Positions 7,314 through 9,048 of a DNA stretch of 9,048 nt are shown in pieces. The notes under the pieces were generated by a model. The model was not told the origin of the DNA. It saw only the letters and a program-made list of their open reading frames with translations, and ran no database searches. Position 1 is the stretch's first letter. The number at the start of each line of letters is the position of its first letter. Made by a program: the position numbers and the translations under genes. Source of the stretch: Alphaproteobacteria bacterium (lineage in GTDB: Bacteria > Pseudomonadota > Alphaproteobacteria > JAJFFI01); NCBI GenBank assembly GCA_021776755.1, contig JAJFFI010000352.1, positions 1-9,048 of the forward strand. Direction: 5' to 3'.

Positions 7314-8675
7314 CTAGGAAAATTTATCTATGATGTGCATGAATGACCCCGCGACATTTGGCGTCGTGATCGCCCCGGCCGCGCCAAGATTTCTGCCCGC
7401 CGCATCTGCAGCGTGAAACAGAGGCTGATCGCCGTCACCGGAAACGACCGCGGCGTGATGAAACTCGTGGCCGCGCCAGGTGGCGCCGGCTTTGCCCAGC
7501 AGGCAGTCGGCGGCGAGCGTCTGCTGGCGGTAGCCGAAATGCTGGCGCGGCGTCGCGAAGGAGGTTTCGACCGGCAGCAGTCCCGCCATCCGGTGGCGCG
7601 TCCCGTCGGCATCAACCAATCCCCGGCCCATCACCATGTAGCCGCCGCACTCGCCGTAGACCGCGCAGCCGCGCCCGGCGGCCTCGCGCAACCAGGGCAG
7701 CAGCGGGGCCGCCGCGAGCCGGCCGGCATGCAGTTCGGGATAGCCTCCGGGCAGGAACACCGCATCTGTGCCCGCGCCCGGCACCTCGCCGCCCAGCGGC
7801 GAGAAAGTTCCAATCTCCGCCCCCGCCGCCCGCCAGCCGTCGAGCACATGGGGGTAGGTAAAGGCGAATGCGGCGTCACGGGCGACCGCGATCCGCTGCC
7901 CGAGCGGCGGCAGCGGCGGTTGATTTTCGGCCGCTGCTGACGGCGCTCCGGACGACACCGCGATACCGGCCAGGGCCTCGAGATTGACGGCCTTGGCCAG
8001 CGCCGCGCCGGCCCGCGCGAGAAACGTGTCGAGATCAGGGTGTTCGCCCGCGAGCACAAGCCCGAGATGCCGCTCGGGCAGATCGAGTGCGGTATCCCGG
8101 ACGATCCAGCCGAGGACGGGAATCTCCGGCAGATCACCAAGCCCCGCGGCGCAGGCTTCGCGCAACAACGCACCGTGACCGTCGCTGCCCACTTTGTTGA
8201 AGATGACGCCGGCAACGCGAACGTCGGGGTGGTGCGTCGCGAACCCGCGCACGACCGCGGCGGCCGATGCCGCCTGCGCGCCCGCGTCGATCACCAGCAC
8301 GACAGGCCATCCGGTGCGCGCGGCAAGATCGGCCGCGGACCCGCTGCCATCCGGGCCCGCGCCGTCGAACAGTCCCATCATGCCCTCGGCGATCACCAGG
8401 TCCCGGCCCGCGCCGGCGGCAGCGATCTCGCGGGCAATGCCGCCCGGGGACATCGCCCAGAGATCGACCGTGCGGCTGAGCGTGTCCTCGTTCTTCAGCG
8501 CGCGTGCGTGAAATCCGGGGTCGATGTAGTCGGGTCCGACCTTGCACGCCCCAACGTCGACGCCAGCATCGGTCAACGCCCGCAGCAGGCCGAGGGTGAT
8601 GGTGGTCTTGCCCTGACCCGAAGCAGGGGCGGCGACGATGAGTCCCCGGACCGGCAACTCAGCTTTCGCCGGCAA
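7314..8675 (-). CDS. cobB: cobyrinate (or hydrogenobyrinate) a,c-diamide synthase
   Basis: This 453-aa CobB/CbiA-type amidotransferase uses ATP and glutamine to amidate the a and c side chains of the corrin ring during cobalamin synthesis in the cytosol. The N-terminal dethiobiotin-synthetase-like ATPase domain starts with the P-loop APASGQGKTT (16-25), followed by KVGPDYIDPGFH (45-56) and IAEGMMGLFDG (95-105). The class-I-like glutaminase domain (about 260-453) has FLPGGYPELH, the nucleophile Cys343 in YGECGGYM, and GHEFHHA. The C-terminus GSFMHIID supplies the usual late His (447). The segment where relatives usually read NLDxWM is here TVDLWAM, a mild departure. No ATG or GTG is available before the P-loop. 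The TTG at 8675 overlaps the upstream SCO gene by 17 bp, and a second TTG at 8657, just past that gene's stop, would give 447 aa. Both have weak ribosome sites. Aerobic (CobB) versus anaerobic (CbiA) pathway cannot be settled here, because no other cob gene is in the window. Confidence 0.94.
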   Translation of the reverse strand: MPAKAELPVRGLIVAAPASGQGKTTITLGLLRALTDAGVDVGACKVGPDYIDPGFHARALKNEDTLSRTVDLWAMSPGGIAREIAAAGAGRDLVIAEGMMGLFDGAGPDGSGSAADLAARTGWPVVLVIDAGAQAASAAAVVRGFATHHPDVRVAGVIFNKVGSDGHGALLREACAAGLGDLPEIPVLGWIVRDTALDLPERHLGLVLAGEHPDLDTFLARAGAALAKAVNLEALAGIAVSSGAPSAAAENQPPLPPLGQRIAVARDAAFAFTYPHVLDGWRAAGAEIGTFSPLGGEVPGAGTDAVFLPGGYPELHAGRLAAAPLLPWLREAAGRGCAVYGECGGYMVMGRGLVDADGTRHRMAGLLPVETSFATPRQHFGYRQQTLAADCLLGKAGATWRGHEFHHAAVVSGDGDQPLFHAADAAGRNLGAAGAITTPNVAGSFMHIIDKFS

Positions 8676-9048
8676 GCAGCGTCCGGATGCGCTCGGCGAT
8701 GCGCTCGGGATCGGTGCCGTGCCGAAAGGCCGCGCGGTACTTTCCGTCGGGGCCCATCAGATAGGTAAAGGTGGAGTGGTCCATCTGGTAGTCGTCGCCG
8801 TCGCCGGCCTTGGCGTAATAGACCTTGTAGGCCTTCGCCGCCTTCGCGATCTCGGCGTCGTTGCCGGTCAGCGCCACCAGCCGCGGATGAAACAGCGCGG
8901 CATACTCCTTGAGCACCGCCGGCGTGTCGCGGGCGGGATCGATGGTGATGAAGACCGGAGTGACATTTTTCGCGGCGGGCCCCAGCAGATCAAGCACCTG
9001 GGTCATCGCCTGCAGGCCTGTCGGGCAGAAATCCGGGCAATGGGTAAA
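8659..9048 (-). CDS. SCO1/SenC-family copper chaperone, N-terminus outside window
   Basis: The frame is open from the right edge to a TGA at 8661-8659, giving 129 residues of a thioredoxin-fold SCO protein. These proteins are membrane-anchored in the periplasm, bind copper and help assemble the CuA centre of cytochrome c oxidase. The first visible residues are FTHCPDFCPTGLQAM, containing the CxxxC copper motif (Cys codons at 9039-9037 and 9027-9025). The partner His is in MDHSTFTYL (codon 8778-8776). VFITIDPARDTP and LVALTG are also family hallmarks. All three copper ligands are therefore present. The membrane anchor and true start lie beyond the window. The ATG at 9006 is internal, since it falls after the CxxxC motif. 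cobB begins within or just after the end of this gene, suggesting a shared transcript. The symbol is left blank because several sco/senC names are in use. Confidence 0.93.
   Translation of the reverse strand, partial: FTHCPDFCPTGLQAMTQVLDLLGPAAKNVTPVFITIDPARDTPAVLKEYAALFHPRLVALTGNDAEIAKAAKAYKVYYAKAGDGDDYQMDHSTFTYLMGPDGKYRAAFRHGTDPERIAERIRTLLAGES

Noticed and set aside
7090..7317. 75-aa plus-strand open frame in the phaZ-cobB gap
   Set aside because: It has no ribosome site of note and no recognisable fold, and it runs through the palindrome and TGC-rich motifs. Regulatory DNA is the better reading.
7311..7320. Palindrome TTCCTAGGAA containing the cobB stop codon
   Set aside because: It is only 10 bp, has no loop or U-run and is most simply a chance palindrome around the TAG.
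8040..8768. 242-aa plus-strand open frame opposite cobB and sco
   Set aside because: It is antisense to two recognised genes, Arg-rich and without a domain.

Overview
This is a GC-rich chromosomal window that looks like an alphaproteobacterium of the Rhodospirillales kind. The reasons are dense coding, long shadow ORFs opposite the real genes, the styles of the SH3, PBP1A-type, PhaZ and SCO proteins, and an apparently aerobic, PHB-storing, cobalamin-making gene set. I see no tRNA, rRNA, CRISPR array, insertion sequence, integrase or phage gene. The species call is inference from protein style, not from a marker gene.

Layout. At the left edge is the 3' end of a bacterial SH3-domain protein (+). 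Next is a complete bifunctional penicillin-binding protein of the PBP1A family (+), which ends at a strong intrinsic terminator. Converging on it, and overlapping it by 17 bp, is a full-length Ada protein (-), both methyl-repair protein and regulator. Upstream of ada on the same strand is a YgjP-type (DUF45/M48-like) zinc metallopeptidase (-). The 114-bp gap between them holds an exact match to the Ada-box pattern and part of a three-unit, 26-bp tandem repeat. Divergent from the metallopeptidase is glpK, glycerol kinase (+). It converges on phaZ, an intracellular PHB depolymerase (-), and the two stop codons share one CTAG. A 225-bp, AT-richer gap upstream of phaZ carries a perfect 7+7 bp inverted repeat and TGC-rich motifs. 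Beyond it are cobB, cobyrinate a,c-diamide synthase (-, TTG start), and a SCO1/SenC copper chaperone (-) that runs off the right edge.

How the genes fit together. Most are separate housekeeping functions: cell-wall synthesis, alkylation-damage repair, glycerol entry into metabolism, mobilisation of storage polymer, cobalamin synthesis and cytochrome oxidase copper assembly. glpK and phaZ both feed central carbon metabolism but are convergent, so they are not one operon. sco and cobB overlap and may be cotranscribed. metallopeptidase and ada are co-directional, but ada probably has its own alkylation-responsive control.

I found no undescribed multi-gene system. The points worth a second look are regulatory or architectural: the repeat and Ada box before ada, the terminator hairpin embedded in the ada coding region, and the operator-like palindrome before phaZ.
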